Assembly: GCA_022819905.1 (NCBI GenBank)
Contig: JAJEGJ010000002.1
Span: 1 to 61,860, forward strand
Direction: 5' to 3'
From: Alphaproteobacteria bacterium
Lineage (GTDB): Bacteria > Pseudomonadota > Alphaproteobacteria > TMED109
Length of the DNA stretch: 61,860 nt
The position numbers and the translations under genes were made by a program. The notes beneath the pieces are model-generated. The model worked only from the letters and a program-made list of their open reading frames with translations, was not told where the DNA came from and did not search any database. Shown piece after piece: positions 24,828-35,725 of this stretch (the first letter of the stretch is position 1; every line of letters starts with the position of its first letter).

Positions 24828-26192
24828 CTAGGCCGCGACCGAGGGCAGACCCGCCAGTGCCATCGCGAGCTCGCCCTCGTCGTACGCCTGGTCGGTCAGG
24901 TTGTCGGCGAAGTAGTCGCTGTACGCCTGCATGTCGAAATGGCCGTGGCCGCACATATTGAACAGGATCGTGCGCCCGGCCCCCGCCGCGCGGCATTTCA
25001 TCGCCTCGTCGATGGCGCCCTTGATCGCGTGAGTCGCCTCCGGGGCGGGGACAATCCCCTCGGTACGGGCGAACTGCACGCCGGCGGCGAAGCATTCCTT
25101 CTGGTGATAGGCGCGGGCCTCGATCAGGTCCAGCTGGTGAAGGTGGCTCACGAGCGGCGCCATCCCGTGATAGCGGAGGCCGCCCGCGTGAAATCCCGGG
25201 GGCACGAAGGTCGATCCCAGCGTGTGCATCTTCACCAGCGGCGTGAGATGCCCGGTGTCGCCGAAGTCGTAGGCGTACTTGCCGCGGGTCAGCGACGGAC
25301 ACGCCGCCGGCTCGACCGCGATGACCCGGACCTTCGGGCCTCCCCGCAGTTGCCGGCCGAGGAACGGGTTTACCATCCCGGCGAAGTTGCTCCCCCCGCC
25401 GGTGCACCCGACCAGGATGTCCGGGTAGTTGCCGGCCATGTGCATCTGCTCCAGGGCCTCCTGGCCGACGACGGTCTGGTGGAGCAGGACATGGTTCAGG
25501 ACGCTGCCGAGCGAGTACTTCGTGTCCTCGTTCTGGGCGGCCACCTCCACGGCTTCCGAGATGGCGATGCCGAGACTGCCGGTGGAGTCGGGATGTTCCT
25601 CGAGCACGGCCCGGCCGGCCTGCGTCTCGGTGGAAGGACTGGCTACGCACCGGGCTCCGTAGCTTTCCATCATCGCCTTCCGGTAGGGCTTCTGCTCGAA
25701 GCTGACGCGAACCATGTAGACGTCCACGTCGATGCCGAAGAGGCAGGCCGCGTAGGCCAGTGACGACCCCCACTGACCGGCGCCCGTCTCCGTGGTGATG
25801 CGCTTGGTGCCCGCGTCCTTGTTGTAGAACGCCTGGGCGACCGCGGTGTTCGGTTTGTGGCTGCCGGCCGGGCTGACGCCTTCGTACTTGTAGTAGATCT
25901 TGGCGGGCGTATCGAGATCGGCCTCGAGGCGCCGGGCCCGATAGAGCGGGCTGGGACGCCATTGCCGGTAGATCTGCCGCACCGGCTCGGGGATCTCGAT
26001 CTCGCGCTCGGTCGAGACCTCCTGACCGATCAGGGCCATGGGAAACAGCGGCGCGAGATCGTCCGGTCCGATGGGCTGCCCGGTGCCCGGATGCAGGACC
26101 GGCGGCAGCGGTTCCGGCAGGTCCGCCAGGATGTTGTACCAGGACCGCGGAATCCGGTCCTCCGACAAGACGTACTTCACGGTGTCGCTCAT
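24828..26192 (-). CDS. TrpB2-type tryptophan synthase beta chain-like enzyme
   Basis: This 454-residue PLP enzyme is of the TrpB2 branch. The PLP lysine is Lys113 in the [14 protein letters not shown] segment, with [14 protein letters not shown] after it and the phosphate-binding GCTGGGSNF near 265-275. It is about 50 residues longer than TrpB1. TrpB2 proteins make tryptophan from indole and serine, or salvage indole, without a tight complex with TrpA. No trpA is adjacent. Start at ATG 26190-26192 with GGAGAG upstream. The fused indolepyruvate oxidoreductase elsewhere in the window also concerns indole compounds, but no operon links them. Confidence 0.92.
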   Translation of the reverse strand: MSDTVKYVLSEDRIPRSWYNILADLPEPLPPVLHPGTGQPIGPDDLAPLFPMALIGQEVSTEREIEIPEPVRQIYRQWRPSPLYRARRLEADLDTPAKIYYKYEGVSPAGSHKPNTAVAQAFYNKDAGTKRITTETGAGQWGSSLAYAACLFGIDVDVYMVRVSFEQKPYRKAMMESYGARCVASPSTETQAGRAVLEEHPDSTGSLGIAISEAVEVAAQNEDTKYSLGSVLNHVLLHQTVVGQEALEQMHMAGNYPDILVGCTGGGSNFAGMVNPFLGRQLRGGPKVRVIAVEPAACPSLTRGKYAYDFGDTGHLTPLVKMHTLGSTFVPPGFHAGGLRYHGMAPLVSHLHQLDLIEARAYHQKECFAAGVQFARTEGIVPAPEATHAIKGAIDEAMKCRAAGAGRTILFNMCGHGHFDMQAYSDYFADNLTDQAYDEGELAMALAGLPSVAA

Positions 26193-26324
26193 GGTGACCC
26201 AACTCTCCACAGAAAACTTCGACCCGTCGATGCGCGACGGCCATGCTGCAGGTTCGGCAAGGCGGTGCCGGTGCTGCCGGCACTGCCGTCCAGCCGCACG
26301 CACGAACCGCGGCGATTCGCCGGG

Positions 26325-28142
26325 CTACGGTTCTTCGGCTCGCAGGACTGCCAGCATAGCGGATTGAGGAATCTCGACGTTCCCGATCTGGCGCATGCGT
26401 TTCTTGCCCGCCTTCTGCTTCTCCAGGAGCTTCCGCTTGCGCGTGACGTCGCCCCCGTAGCACTTCGCTGTCACGTCCTTGCGCAGCGCCGCGATGTTCT
26501 CGCGGGCAATGATCTTGCCCCCGATGGCCGCCTGTAGCGACACCTTGTAGAGCTGGCGAGGGATGAGCCCCTTGAGCTTGGTGCAGAGGGCGCGCCCGCG
26601 CCCCTCGGCCCGGCTGCGGTGGGCAATGAAGGACAGGCTGTCGACCGACTGCCCGTCGACCAGGATGGCGACCCGCACCAGGTCGCCGCCGCGGTAGTCG
26701 TCGAGCTCGTAGTCGAACGAGGCGTACCCGCTGGTCGCGGACTTGAGACGGTCGTAGAAGTCGAACACCACCTCGTTGAGCGGCAGGGCATAGACGGCCA
26801 TCGCCCGGTTGCCGACGTAGGTCAGATCCGTCTGCTCGCCACGCTTCTCCGTGCAGAGCTTCAGGACATTGCCGAGGTACTGGTCCGGCACCAGGATCGT
26901 CGCCCGGATCCAGGGCTCCTCCACCGACGTGATGCGGCTCTGGTCCGGCCAGTCCACGGGGTTGTGCAGCTCGATGTCCCGCCCGTCGGTCAGGCTGAGG
27001 CGGTAGACCACGCTGGGCGCCGTGGTCACCAGGTCGAGATCGAATTCGCGCTCGAGGCGCTCCTGGATGATCTCGAGGTGGAGGAGACCCAGGCAGCCGC
27101 ACCGGAATCCCAGGCCCAGGGCGGCGCTCGATTCCGGTTCGTAGTGGAGCGAGGCATCGTTCAGGTGCAGCTTCGCCAGCGAGTCGCGGAGATGGCGGTA
27201 GTCGCTGGCGTCCGCCGGATACAGGCCGCAGAACACGACGGGGACCGACTCCCGGAAGCCGGGCAGGGCGACGGTGGCCGGCTTCCGGGAGTCGGTGATC
27301 GTGTCACCGACCTGCGTATCGGCCACCCGACGGATCGACGCCGTGAAGAATCCCACCTCGCCGGCGGCGAGCGATTCCGTCGGTCGCGGGCTCGGTTCGA
27401 AGACGCCGACCCGATCGACCTGGTAGTCGGCGCCGCTGGCCATCATCCGAATCTTCTGGCCGACCTGGAGCACGCCATCGACGACGCGCACCAGGACCAT
27501 CACGCCGAGGTAGGGGTCGTACCAGCTGTCGACCAGGAGGGCAGCCAGGGGCCCGTCGGGCGCGGTCGCCGGCGGCGGGATGCGCTCCACGATCGCGTCG
27601 AGAAGGGGATCGATGCCGTCGCCGGTCTTGGCCGACACGCTGAGCGCCGTGGCGCTGTCCAGCCCGATCGTGTCCTCGATCTGGGTCCGCACGCGGTCCT
27701 GATCGGCGGCGGCGAGATCGATCTTGTTGAGTACCGGGATAATCGTGTGGTCGTTGTCGACCGCGAGATAGGCGTTGGCGATCGTCTGCGCCTCGACGCC
27801 CTGGGTGGCGTCCACGACCAGGATCGATCCCTCGCTCGCGGCCAGACTGCGGCTGACCTCGTACGTGAAATCCACGTGGCCGGGCGTATCGATCAGGTTG
27901 ATGAGATAACGGGTCCCGGCGACCTCGTGGGCGAGGCGCACCGTCTGCGCCTTGATCGTGATGCCGCGCTCCCGCTCGAGCTCCATCGAGTCGAGCACCT
28001 GGGCGCGCATGGAACGGGCCTCGAGCGAACCCGCGCGTTCGATCAGTCGGTCAGCGAGCGTCGACTTGCCGTGGTCGATGTGGGCGATCACGGAAACGTT
28101 GCGAATGTGGGCGACCGGGTGCGTGCGCCCTGGCTCAGGCAT
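26325..28142 (-). CDS. lepA: Elongation factor 4 (back-translocating GTPase)
   Basis: This 605-residue translational GTPase has G1 [10 protein letters not shown]3 DTPGHVDF, G4 NKID and the LepA-specific C-terminal domain ([20 protein letters not shown], ending in VPQSAM-like [10 protein letters not shown]). LepA acts on stalled or mistranslocated ribosomes and assists assembly. Start at ATG 28140-28142, overlapping the pheT stop by 8 bases with GAGGGGG just before it. It is the last gene of rpmI-rplT-pheS-pheT-lepA, an arrangement less common than the infC-led form. Confidence 0.97.
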   Translation of the reverse strand: MPEPGRTHPVAHIRNVSVIAHIDHGKSTLADRLIERAGSLEARSMRAQVLDSMELERERGITIKAQTVRLAHEVAGTRYLINLIDTPGHVDFTYEVSRSLAASEGSILVVDATQGVEAQTIANAYLAVDNDHTIIPVLNKIDLAAADQDRVRTQIEDTIGLDSATALSVSAKTGDGIDPLLDAIVERIPPPATAPDGPLAALLVDSWYDPYLGVMVLVRVVDGVLQVGQKIRMMASGADYQVDRVGVFEPSPRPTESLAAGEVGFFTASIRRVADTQVGDTITDSRKPATVALPGFRESVPVVFCGLYPADASDYRHLRDSLAKLHLNDASLHYEPESSAALGLGFRCGCLGLLHLEIIQERLEREFDLDLVTTAPSVVYRLSLTDGRDIELHNPVDWPDQSRITSVEEPWIRATILVPDQYLGNVLKLCTEKRGEQTDLTYVGNRAMAVYALPLNEVVFDFYDRLKSATSGYASFDYELDDYRGGDLVRVAILVDGQSVDSLSFIAHRSRAEGRGRALCTKLKGLIPRQLYKVSLQAAIGGKIIARENIAALRKDVTAKCYGGDVTRKRKLLEKQKAGKKRMRQIGNVEIPQSAMLAVLRAEEP

Positions 28143-30540
28143 GTCCCCCTCGCAGCCGCCCGCCTGCATCCTTCGCGACAGCGGCGACGATGGCGTCAGC
28201 AGCACGCTGGATCGCGGCGTCGTCCAGCGGCTGGTCCTGGGGCTGGAGCACGACCTCGATCGCGATCGACTTCATGCCGCCGGGGAGGTGCCCGCCTTCC
28301 CAGACATCGAAGACGTCCACCCGGCTGACCAGCTTCGGCACGGCGCGCGCGGCGGCCCGAACCACGGCCGTCGCCGGGGTCGCGGCTTCCACGAGAAACG
28401 CGAAGTCGCGCGTGAGGGGCATCAGGCTGCTCCTGTCCAGCGCGCCCCGGTTCCCCGACTTCCTTCGGCTGCCCGGCACGGCGTCGAGGAAGACTTCAGC
28501 CGCCGCCACCGGTAGATCGAGGCCGGCGTCGCGCAGCAACCGGGGATGCAGTTCCCCGAACACGGCCAGCACTGTCGGGCCGAGGGCCAGAACGCCCGAG
28601 TGGCCCGGATGGAACCATGCGGGCGCTTCCGCCCGCGGCTGCAGGCGGGCGACCGGCGCGCCGGCGGCGGCGAGGGCGGCCTCGGCATCGGCCTTGGCGT
28701 CGAACAGGTCGGCCCCGCGCACGGCTTCCGCCCAGTGGCGCGGCGCGGCGTTGCCGAAGCGCAGGCACCCGGCGGCACGATGTTCGCCGTCGGGAGAGGG
28801 ATCGCGGTAGGCGGCCCCGACCTCGAACAGGCCGGTATCGCGCACCCCCCGGGCCACGTTGGCTGCGGCGGCGCCCAGCAGCGACGGCAGGATGGAGGGC
28901 CGCATCGTGTCGTGTTCCGGCGAGATCGGGTTGGCGAGCTGCAGGGCTTCATCCCCGCCGCCGAAGGCGCGGGCCAGTTCGGCGCTCACGAACGAGAACG
29001 TCACGGTTTCGTGGAGCCCGCGCGCCGCCAGGGCCGCGCGCACGCGGGCGGCCTGCACGACGGCCGGGCCGGCCGCGCGCTCGGGCAGCACGCCCGTGCG
29101 TGCCACGGGCGTCTCGGGGATGGTGTCGAAGCCGTGGATCCGCAGCACCTCCTCGACTAGGTCGGCCTCGCCGTCGATGTCGGGACGCCAGACGGGCGGC
29201 GTGACCTGCCAGACCGGAGCGGAATCCTCGACGCTGAAGCCGAGCCCGCCAAGGATCGCGGCCTGGCGATCCGCGGCGACCTCCACGCCGCCAAGTGACG
29301 CCACCCGGCCGGGGCGGAAGGGGACCGGGGCGGGCGGGGGCGGCATGGCGCCGGCCTGGACGATCTCGCTCGCTTCGCCGCCGCACAGCTCGAGGATCAA
29401 CCGGGTGGCCTCGTGGACGCCCCACTCGGCGGACGCCGGATCCACGCCGCGCTCGAAGCGGTAGCGGGCGTCCGAGAGGATGCCCAGCTGGCGTCCCGAC
29501 CGGGCGGTGCGGACCGGATCGAACAGCGCGACCTCCAGGAAGACGTTGCGCGTGTCTTCCGAGCACCCCGTCTCCTCGCCGCCCATGATTCCGCCGATGG
29601 CGCACACCCGGTCATCGTCGGCGATCACCGTGATGTCGGGATCCAGCGAGTACGTGTTCCCGTCGAGCGCCGCGAGCGACTCGCCCGCACGGGCCATCCG
29701 CATCGTCAGGTCCCCGGTCACCTTGTCGGCGTCAAACACGTGGAGCGGCCGGCCGCGGTCGATCGTGACGTAGTTCGTGATGTCGACCAGCGCGGAGATC
29801 GGGCGGAGACCGATCGCCCGGAGGCGGCGCTGCATCCAGTCCGGACTGGGGCCGTTGGTCACGTTCCGGAAGTACCGGCCGGCGACCAGGGGACAGGCGT
29901 CCCCGCGCTCGCCGAGGGTGCGCGTCCAGGCGACGGGGCTTGCGTACGTTCCCGAAACGGGCGCGAATGGGGGCTCGCGCAAGGTCCCGACACCGGCCGC
30001 AGCCAGGTCGCGCGCGATGCCGCGCACGCTCGCGCAGTCGCCGCGGTTGGGAGTGAGCGCGATCTCGAAGACGGGATCGTCGGCGCCGGCCCACGGCGCG
30101 TACGCGGCCCCGACCGGGGCGTCCTCGGGCAGTTCGATGATCCCGTCGTGATCTTCGCCCAGTCCGAGCTCGTAGGCGGAGCACAGCATGCCTTGCCCGG
30201 TCACGCCGCGGATCTCCTTCTCCGACAGCGTGATGCCGCTACCCGGAATGTGCGTCCCGATGGCTGCGAACACGGCCTTCATGCCAGTGCGAGCATTGGG
30301 TGCGCCGCACACCACCGGCAGCGTGGCGCCGCCGGTGTCCACGGTGCAGACGCTGAGGCGGTCCGCATTGGGATGCGGACGGGCTTCCACGACCCTGCCG
30401 ACCACGAACGGAGCCAGCTCCTCGCGACGATCCTCCACCGCCTCGATTTCCAGGCCGATCGCAGTCAGGCGGTGGGCGATGTCCGCCACGCTGGCATCGG
30501 TGTCGAGGTGCTCCCGAAGCCAGGACAGCGTGAACTTCAT
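28135..30540 (-). CDS. pheT: Phenylalanine-tRNA ligase beta subunit
   Basis: This 801-residue subunit starts [18 protein letters not shown], has a tRNA-binding EMAP/OB domain (about 39-150, [17 protein letters not shown]), B3/B4 editing domains, a B5 domain and the C-terminal ferredoxin-fold anticodon-binding domain ([14 protein letters not shown] through the end). With PheS it forms the alpha2-beta2 enzyme that charges tRNA-Phe and edits Tyr. Its ATG overlaps the pheS stop by 4 bases; its end overlaps lepA. Confidence 0.97.
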   Translation of the reverse strand: MKFTLSWLREHLDTDASVADIAHRLTAIGLEIEAVEDRREELAPFVVGRVVEARPHPNADRLSVCTVDTGGATLPVVCGAPNARTGMKAVFAAIGTHIPGSGITLSEKEIRGVTGQGMLCSAYELGLGEDHDGIIELPEDAPVGAAYAPWAGADDPVFEIALTPNRGDCASVRGIARDLAAAGVGTLREPPFAPVSGTYASPVAWTRTLGERGDACPLVAGRYFRNVTNGPSPDWMQRRLRAIGLRPISALVDITNYVTIDRGRPLHVFDADKVTGDLTMRMARAGESLAALDGNTYSLDPDITVIADDDRVCAIGGIMGGEETGCSEDTRNVFLEVALFDPVRTARSGRQLGILSDARYRFERGVDPASAEWGVHEATRLILELCGGEASEIVQAGAMPPPPAPVPFRPGRVASLGGVEVAADRQAAILGGLGFSVEDSAPVWQVTPPVWRPDIDGEADLVEEVLRIHGFDTIPETPVARTGVLPERAAGPAVVQAARVRAALAARGLHETVTFSFVSAELARAFGGGDEALQLANPISPEHDTMRPSILPSLLGAAAANVARGVRDTGLFEVGAAYRDPSPDGEHRAAGCLRFGNAAPRHWAEAVRGADLFDAKADAEAALAAAGAPVARLQPRAEAPAWFHPGHSGVLALGPTVLAVFGELHPRLLRDAGLDLPVAAAEVFLDAVPGSRRKSGNRGALDRSSLMPLTRDFAFLVEAATPATAVVRAAARAVPKLVSRVDVFDVWEGGHLPGGMKSIAIEVVLQPQDQPLDDAAIQRAADAIVAAVAKDAGGRLRGGHA

Positions 30541-31625
30541 GGGTCGAGACCGTCCAGCAGATTGGGCCGGGCCAGCATGTCGAAGCCGTAGTGGCGGAGC
30601 CACGCGACATCGGACTCGAAGAACGTGCGGAGGTCGGGGATGCCGTACTTGAGCATGGCGAAGCGTTCGACCCCGAGCCCCCAGGCGAATCCCTGCCAGA
30701 CGTTCCGGTCGACGCCGCAGTTGTCGAGGACCCGCGGGTGGACCATGCCGCACCCCATCACCTCGAGCCAGTCGCCGCCCGCGCCGATTTCCAGGCCCCC
30801 CGCGGTCCGCCGGTAGCTGATGTCAACCTCCGCGGAGGGCTCGGTGAACGGGAAGTACGACGGGCGGAACCGCACCTCGACGTCGTCCCTGGCGAAGAAG
30901 GCCCGCACGAACGTGGCGATCGTACCCTTGAGGTGGCCCATCGTGAGGTCGCGGTCGATGGCCAGGCCCTCGATCTGATGGAACATGGGCGCATGGGTGG
31001 CGTCACGGTCGCACCGGAAGGTGCGGCCGGGGGCGATGATTCGAATCGGCGGCTTGCTCGCCATCAGGGCGCGAATCTGCACCGGGGACGTATGCGTGCG
31101 CAGGACCTTGCGTTCGCTCCCGTCGACGGACCGGAGATAGAACGTGTCGACGTCCTGGCGGGCCGGATGCTCGGGCGGGATGTTGAGCGCCGTGAAGTTG
31201 TGGAAGTCGTCCTCGATGTGCGGGCCCTCGGCAACCCGGAAACCGAGCTCGCCCAGGATCGACGTCATTTCATCGAGCGTCCGCGAGATCGGATGGCCCC
31301 GGCCGGGAGGCTGCCGGCGCGACGGCAGCGTGATGTCGGCCCGCTCGGCGGCGAGCCGGGCTTCCAGGGCCGCGTCCTCTAGGGAGGACTGGCGTTCGCG
31401 CAGGGCACCGGCCAGGCGCTCCTTGACCGCGTTCAGATGCTGGCCGGCGGCGCGCCGCTCGTTTCCCGGCAGGCCGGCCACCGAGCGAAGCATGCCGTTG
31501 AGTTCGCTCTTGCGGCCGAGCGCCCTGATGCGTACGGCTTCAAGTTCGTCCGGGTCCGTGGCGGCCTGCACCGCGGCGAGCAACGCCTCCTCAAGTGCGT
31601 CTGCCTGCGAAAGGAACGTGCTCAT
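30537..31625 (-). CDS. pheS: Phenylalanine-tRNA ligase alpha subunit
   Basis: This 362-residue class II synthetase subunit has an N-terminal coiled coil (about 1-85) and the catalytic domain with motif 2 (RTFRCDRDATHAPMFHQIEG, shown around 202-221) and motif 3 (GFAWGLGVERFAML). Start at ATG 31623-31625 with GGAGAGG upstream. It follows rplT by 43 bases and overlaps pheT by 4 bases, as in most bacteria. Confidence 0.97.
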   Translation of the reverse strand: MSTFLSQADALEEALLAAVQAATDPDELEAVRIRALGRKSELNGMLRSVAGLPGNERRAAGQHLNAVKERLAGALRERQSSLEDAALEARLAAERADITLPSRRQPPGRGHPISRTLDEMTSILGELGFRVAEGPHIEDDFHNFTALNIPPEHPARQDVDTFYLRSVDGSERKVLRTHTSPVQIRALMASKPPIRIIAPGRTFRCDRDATHAPMFHQIEGLAIDRDLTMGHLKGTIATFVRAFFARDDVEVRFRPSYFPFTEPSAEVDISYRRTAGGLEIGAGGDWLEVMGCGMVHPRVLDNCGVDRNVWQGFAWGLGVERFAMLKYGIPDLRTFFESDVAWLRHYGFDMLARPNLLDGLDP

Positions 31626-31668
31626 CGGGCCTCTCCGGAGCCTGGCCCGGTTGCTGCGGGGAGTTGGG

Positions 31669-32031
31669 TCAGCGAGCCTCGAGGGCGGCTTGCGCCTGTT
31701 TGACCACCAGTCCGAAGGCATCCGGGTCGCGCACGGCGAGATCAGCGAGGACCTTGCGGTCCAGCTCCACGCCCGCCCGGTCAAGTCCGTTGATCAGTTC
31801 GCCGTACCGCAGTCCGTGCGCGCGGGCAGCAGCGTTGATCCGCTGGATCCACAGGCTGCGGAAATCCCGCTTGCGGGTTCGGCGATCCCGGTACGCGTAC
31901 TGCAGGTTCTTTTCGACGCGCTGGACGGCGGCGCGGTACGTGTTCTTCTGGCGGCCCCGGGCGCCCTTGGCTGCCTTGATGACCCGGCGGTGGCGTCGGC
32001 GCGTGGTCACGCCGCTGGTGACGCGTGTCAT
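31669..32031 (-). CDS. rplT: 50S ribosomal protein L20
   Basis: This 120-residue basic protein begins [20 protein letters not shown] and contains [19 protein letters not shown] and [16 protein letters not shown], the L20 signatures. L20 is an early 23S rRNA assembly protein and in many bacteria autoregulates its operon. It lies 15 bases after rpmI. Confidence 0.98.
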   Translation of the reverse strand: MTRVTSGVTTRRRHRRVIKAAKGARGRQKNTYRAAVQRVEKNLQYAYRDRRTRKRDFRSLWIQRINAAARAHGLRYGELINGLDRAGVELDRKVLADLAVRDPDAFGLVVKQAQAALEAR

Positions 32032-32046
32032 GGGAAAGGTCTCGGC

Positions 32047-32247
32047 TCAGGAGTTCCGGAGCAGGTGGCGCTTGATGTAGCGCGTGTCGGCGGGCGATGC
32101 GGTCGTGGTGCCTCGCGCCGTCCGAATGAACTTGTTGGTGCGCTTGATCATGCCGTGCCGCTTGCCGGCGAAGTTACGGCGCACCTTCCCGGTGCCGGTC
32201 AACCGGAACCGCTTCATCGCGGAACGCTTGCTCTTGATCTTGGGCAC
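32047..32247 (-). CDS. rpmI: 50S ribosomal protein L35
   Basis: This 66-residue protein has the L35 pattern: [20 protein letters not shown] at the start, then a basic KRHGMIKR segment and a lysine-rich end. The start is GTG 32245-32247, supported by GAGGTG 7 bases upstream and by the fixed start of the family; the frame stays open far upstream only because it runs antisense to the aldehyde dehydrogenase. infC, which normally precedes rpmI, is not here. Confidence 0.97.
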   Translation of the reverse strand: MPKIKSKRSAMKRFRLTGTGKVRRNFAGKRHGMIKRTNKFIRTARGTTTASPADTRYIKRHLLRNS

Positions 32248-32315
32248 GGGCCACACCTCGCGGAGCAGGCCGTTCCGGCCGACCCCAGCACGGTTCCTGC
32301 GGTGGAAGAGGCCGC

Positions 32316-32344
32316 AAGTTACAAGCGCCCCGCGTCTTCTGCAA
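32316..32344 (-). promoter_or_regulatory. Candidate rpmI-rplT-pheST-lepA promoter
   Basis: On the minus strand TTGCAG (32339-32344), a 17-base spacer and TAACTT (32316-32321) resemble sigma-70 hexamers, 69 bases ahead of the rpmI start and within the divergent gap to the aldehyde dehydrogenase. The match is moderate. Confidence 0.35.
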
Positions 32345-32421
32345 CTCTTTGCCGGCGGGCGACGCGAGCAGTTGGTCGGGTATGCTCTTGCGCCGGCAGG
32401 CCGCCCCCCGGAGTACGATGA

Positions 32422-33858
32422 ATGGCGAAACCTCTTCCCAACTATGTGGCCGGTGAATGGCGCGTGGCGACGGCGACGGTGCCCAACGTCAACCCGTCGA
32501 ACACGGATGACGTCATCAATGAGCACTGTTTTGCGACCGTCGGCGACACCCGGGCCGCGGTGGAGGCCGCACGTTCCGCCTTTCCCGACTGGGCGCGGAC
32601 CACGCCGCAGCAGCGGCACGATGTGCTGCGCCGGGCGTCCGACGAGATCTTCGCCCGCCGGGACGAGCTCGGCCGGCTCCTGGCCCGGGAAGAGGGGAAG
32701 ACCCTGCCGGAAGGCGTGGGCGAGGTTGGCCGTGCCGGTCAGATATTCGATTTCTTTGCCGGCGAGACCCTGCGTCTGACCGGCGAGAAGCTGCCGTCGG
32801 TCCGGCCCGGCGTCGACGTGGAGATCACCCGCGAGCCGCTCGGCGTGATCGGCGTGATCACGCCGTGGAACTTTCCGATCGCGATCCCGGCCTGGAAGAT
32901 CGCGCCGGCGCTCTGCTACGGCAACACGGTCGTGTTCAAGCCGGCGACCCTGGTGCCGGGCTGCGCCTGGGAACTCACGGACATCCTGGTGCGAGCCGGC
33001 CTGCCGGAGGGGGTCCTCAACCTCGTGGTGGGGCGCGGGTCCGAAGTCGGCGAAACGCTGCTGACCGACCCCGGCGTCGATGCCGTCACGTTTACCGGCT
33101 CCGTGGACACGGGGGGACGGGTGGCCACCGCATGTGCGGCGCGCAGGGCCAAGTTCCAGTTGGAAATGGGGGGCAAGAATCCGCTGGTGGTGCTGGACGA
33201 TGCCGATCTCGACACGGCAGTCGAATGCGCGGTGAACGGCGCCTTTTTCTCGACGGGCCAACGCTGCACCGCCTCCTCGCGCCTCGTGGTGACCGAGGGC
33301 ATTCACGACCGCTTCGTCGAGGCCGTGACCCGACGGCTCGAGGGACTGGTGGTCGACGATGCTCTCAAGGACGGCACGCACATCGGTCCCGTGGTGGATG
33401 AATCGCAGCTGGCGCAGGACCTGGACTACCTCCGGATCGGGACGGAGGAAGGGGCGGTCCTCCACTTCGGCGGTGAGCAGCTGGCACGGGCCACGCCCGG
33501 GCACTACCTCCAGCCGGCCCTGTTTACGGAGACCACGTCCGCAATGCGGATCAACCGGGAGGAGATCTTCGGCCCCGTCGCTTCGGTCATCCGGGTCGCC
33601 GACTACGACGAGGCCCTTCACGTTGCGAACGACACGTCGTTCGGGCTGTCCTCCGGCATCTGCACGACCAGCCTGAAGCACGCCAATCACTACCGACGGA
33701 ATGCGGAAGCTGGCATGGTGATGGTGAACCTCCCGACGGCAGGCGTCGACTATCATGTTCCGTTCGGTGGGCGGAAGGGATCGTCCTATGGCCCGCGGGA
33801 GCAGGGACGTTATGCGGCCGAGTTCTACACGACGGTCAAGACCGCTTACGTCGCTTAG
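32422..33858 (+). CDS. Aldehyde dehydrogenase, alpha-ketoglutaric semialdehyde type
   Basis: This 478-residue NAD(P)-dependent aldehyde dehydrogenase has all catalytic residues: PWNFP (148-152, Asn150), Lys173 in FKPA, FTGS (224-227), Glu248 in LEMGGKN and the nucleophile Cys282 in GQRCTASS. The end, [23 protein letters not shown] in pattern, is typical of 2,5-dioxovalerate (ketoglutarate semialdehyde) dehydrogenases of sugar-acid and hydroxyproline breakdown rather than betaine or succinate-semialdehyde enzymes. No sugar-acid dehydratase is adjacent, so the substrate is inferred from sequence style only. Confidence 0.85.
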   Translation: MAKPLPNYVAGEWRVATATVPNVNPSNTDDVINEHCFATVGDTRAAVEAARSAFPDWARTTPQQRHDVLRRASDEIFARRDELGRLLAREEGKTLPEGVGEVGRAGQIFDFFAGETLRLTGEKLPSVRPGVDVEITREPLGVIGVITPWNFPIAIPAWKIAPALCYGNTVVFKPATLVPGCAWELTDILVRAGLPEGVLNLVVGRGSEVGETLLTDPGVDAVTFTGSVDTGGRVATACAARRAKFQLEMGGKNPLVVLDDADLDTAVECAVNGAFFSTGQRCTASSRLVVTEGIHDRFVEAVTRRLEGLVVDDALKDGTHIGPVVDESQLAQDLDYLRIGTEEGAVLHFGGEQLARATPGHYLQPALFTETTSAMRINREEIFGPVASVIRVADYDEALHVANDTSFGLSSGICTTSLKHANHYRRNAEAGMVMVNLPTAGVDYHVPFGGRKGSSYGPREQGRYAAEFYTTVKTAYVA

Positions 33859-34405
33859 GACGGCGGTTGCCGCCGCGGCCGTCGTGGCCGCGGCGCTGGC
33901 GGGTTCGGCCGCCAGCGCTGATCAGACAGCGCCTGAGCTTGAGGGCTTGTTTTCGGCCCTCAGGACAAGCACCGACCCGCACGAGGCCATCAAGATCGAA
34001 TTCCAGGTCTGGAAGCTTTGGCTTCAGCACCCGGACTCCCAGGCGCGAGACACGATGACCCGCGGCATCCGCTCCATGCAGTCCGGCGACTACCAGGGGG
34101 CGCTTGCCACGTTCGATGACCTGGTGGAACGGAATCCCGAGTTCGCGGAGGCGTGGAACAAGCGGGCCACGGTCCACTACCTGCTCGGAAATGACGAGGC
34201 GTCGGTCGCCGACATCGTCGAGACCCTGGAACTGGAGCCGCGGCATTTCGGTGCGCTGTCGGGACTGGCGCTGATCTATGAACGCAACGATCAGCCCGCC
34301 GCCGCGGCCAGTGCATTGCGCCGCGCGCTTGCCGTGCATCCGCAAATGGGCGGCGGCGAGCGTCGACTCAAGCGGCTCGAGGACGAGGCCGGCCACTCCA
34401 TCTAG
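33812..34405 (+). CDS. Exported TPR-repeat protein
   Basis: About 197 residues. A signal sequence ([30 protein letters not shown] pattern at 7-36) is followed by a TPR region: [20 protein letters not shown], then [33 protein letters not shown] and one more repeat. TPR domains bind proteins in complexes. Start taken at ATG 33812 (AGGGA 6 bases before), which lies 47 bases inside the aldehyde dehydrogenase; upstream ATGs at 33788 and 33755 are less likely. Function is unknown; short single-chain TPR proteins like this are frequent in alphaproteobacteria. Confidence 0.75.
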   Translation: MRPSSTRRSRPLTSLRTAVAAAAVVAAALAGSAASADQTAPELEGLFSALRTSTDPHEAIKIEFQVWKLWLQHPDSQARDTMTRGIRSMQSGDYQGALATFDDLVERNPEFAEAWNKRATVHYLLGNDEASVADIVETLELEPRHFGALSGLALIYERNDQPAAAASALRRALAVHPQMGGGERRLKRLEDEAGHSI

Positions 34406-34444
34406 CCGGGCGTCGGCAGGACATCGCCCGCGCCCAGCCGGTGC

Positions 34445-35725
34445 CTACGCTTGGGCCGGCACCAGGAAGGCCCTGAAGTCGTTCACGTTGGTACGTGTCG
34501 GGCCGGTGACCACGAGATCGTCGAGCGCATCGAAGAATCCGCCGGAATCGTGCGAATCAAGCAAATTCCGTGCATTGAGACCGCGTTCAGCACCGCGTGC
34601 CAGGGTGCCCGGATCGATGTGCGCGCCGGCGTGGCGGCCGTTCCCGTCGATACCGTCGGTGTCGCACGCCAGGCCATAGACGTTGATCCCATCGAGCGCC
34701 AGGGCGGCCGCCAGGAGGAATTCCGTGTTCCGGCCGCCGCTCCCGCTTCCCTGCAGCGTGACGGTCGTTTCGCCGCCTGAGATGAGGGCGAGGGGCGGTC
34801 GTGCCGGTTGGCCGGACTCCAGCACGTGCCGAGCGATGGCCGCATGCATGACCCCGATGTCCCGTGCCTCTCCCTCGATCCGGTCGGACAGGACCAATGG
34901 ACGAAATCCGGCGTCGCGCGCCCGACGAGCGGCGGCGCGAAGCGCGTCGCTGGGCCGGACCAGAATGCGGTGGGACGTTCGGGCGAGTTCCGGGTGGGCG
35001 GGCTCCGGCGTCTCTGCATCCGGATGCTCGAGGGCGTCGCGCACCTGGGGTGGCGGTCGAATCCCGTACCGAGCCAGGATGGCCTGAGCATTGCCCAGCG
35101 TGGTGGCGTCTCCGAACGTGGGACCGGAACCGACCACCGAGGGGTCATCGCCGGGAACGTCGGAAATCAGCAGGGTCACGATTCGCGCCGGGGCGGCATG
35201 GAGTGCCAGCCGGCCTCCCTTCACCGCGGACAGGTGTTTCCGGACGCAGTTCATTTCGTGGATCGTGGCACCGGACCGCAGCAGCGCCGCGGTGACTTCC
35301 TGCTTGTGGCTCAGGGTGATACCGGTCGTCGGAGCGGCCAGCAGGGCGCTCGCCCCGCCGGAAATCAGGCAGAGCAGGAGATCGTCCGGACCGAGTGCCT
35401 TGGCCTCCTCCAGGAAGCGCGCCGTGGCCATTTGTCCCGCCTGGTCGGGAACCGGATGGGATGCTTCGATGACTTCGACCCGCGGGCAGCCGACGCCGTG
35501 GCCGTACGGAGTGACCGCTAGTCCGCTGAGCGGCGCGTCCCATGCCTCGTCGGCCGCTCGCGCCATGACCGCCGCTGCTTTGCCAGCACTCAGCACCAGG
35601 GTGCGTCCGCGCGGCCGCCGCGGCAGATGCCGGACGACAAGCTGCTCCGGATTGGCGGCATCGACGACCGCGTCAAACATCTGGCGGAGGGTGGCCCGAT
35701 GCTGGAGGTGGGCGTCGCGGTTCAA
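34445..35725 (-). CDS. MOFRL-family glycerate kinase (glycerate 2-kinase)
   Basis: About 426 residues. Conserved blocks are LSAGKAAAVMARAADE near the start, LISGGASALL, GGRLALHAAPARIVTLLISDVPGDD, GSGPTFGDATT and the C-terminal LISGGETTVTLQGSGSGGRNTEFLLAAALAL, GTDGIDG-like DTDGIDG, all of the MOFRL/TtuD family. It phosphorylates glycerate to 2-phosphoglycerate in glyoxylate, serine-cycle or tartrate metabolism. The start is uncertain: TTG 35723-35725 keeps the homologous N-terminal helix (HLQHRATLRQMFDAVVDAA) but has no clear ribosome site; ATG 35678-35680 is the alternative. It is convergent with the TPR gene, 39 bases apart. Confidence 0.87.
   Translation of the reverse strand: MNRDAHLQHRATLRQMFDAVVDAANPEQLVVRHLPRRPRGRTLVLSAGKAAAVMARAADEAWDAPLSGLAVTPYGHGVGCPRVEVIEASHPVPDQAGQMATARFLEEAKALGPDDLLLCLISGGASALLAAPTTGITLSHKQEVTAALLRSGATIHEMNCVRKHLSAVKGGRLALHAAPARIVTLLISDVPGDDPSVVGSGPTFGDATTLGNAQAILARYGIRPPPQVRDALEHPDAETPEPAHPELARTSHRILVRPSDALRAAARRARDAGFRPLVLSDRIEGEARDIGVMHAAIARHVLESGQPARPPLALISGGETTVTLQGSGSGGRNTEFLLAAALALDGINVYGLACDTDGIDGNGRHAGAHIDPGTLARGAERGLNARNLLDSHDSGGFFDALDDLVVTGPTRTNVNDFRAFLVPAQA

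Noticed and set aside
24466..27102. 878-codon minus-strand open frame spanning rnd, TrpB2 and lepA
   Set aside because: The translation is Arg/Pro/Gly-rich without motifs and lies in another phase of three certain genes.
32047..33756. 569-codon open frame antisense to the aldehyde dehydrogenase, in frame with L35
   Set aside because: It is a GC-rich shadow of the dehydrogenase codons; only its last 66 codons, from GTG 32245-32247, are a real gene (rpmI).
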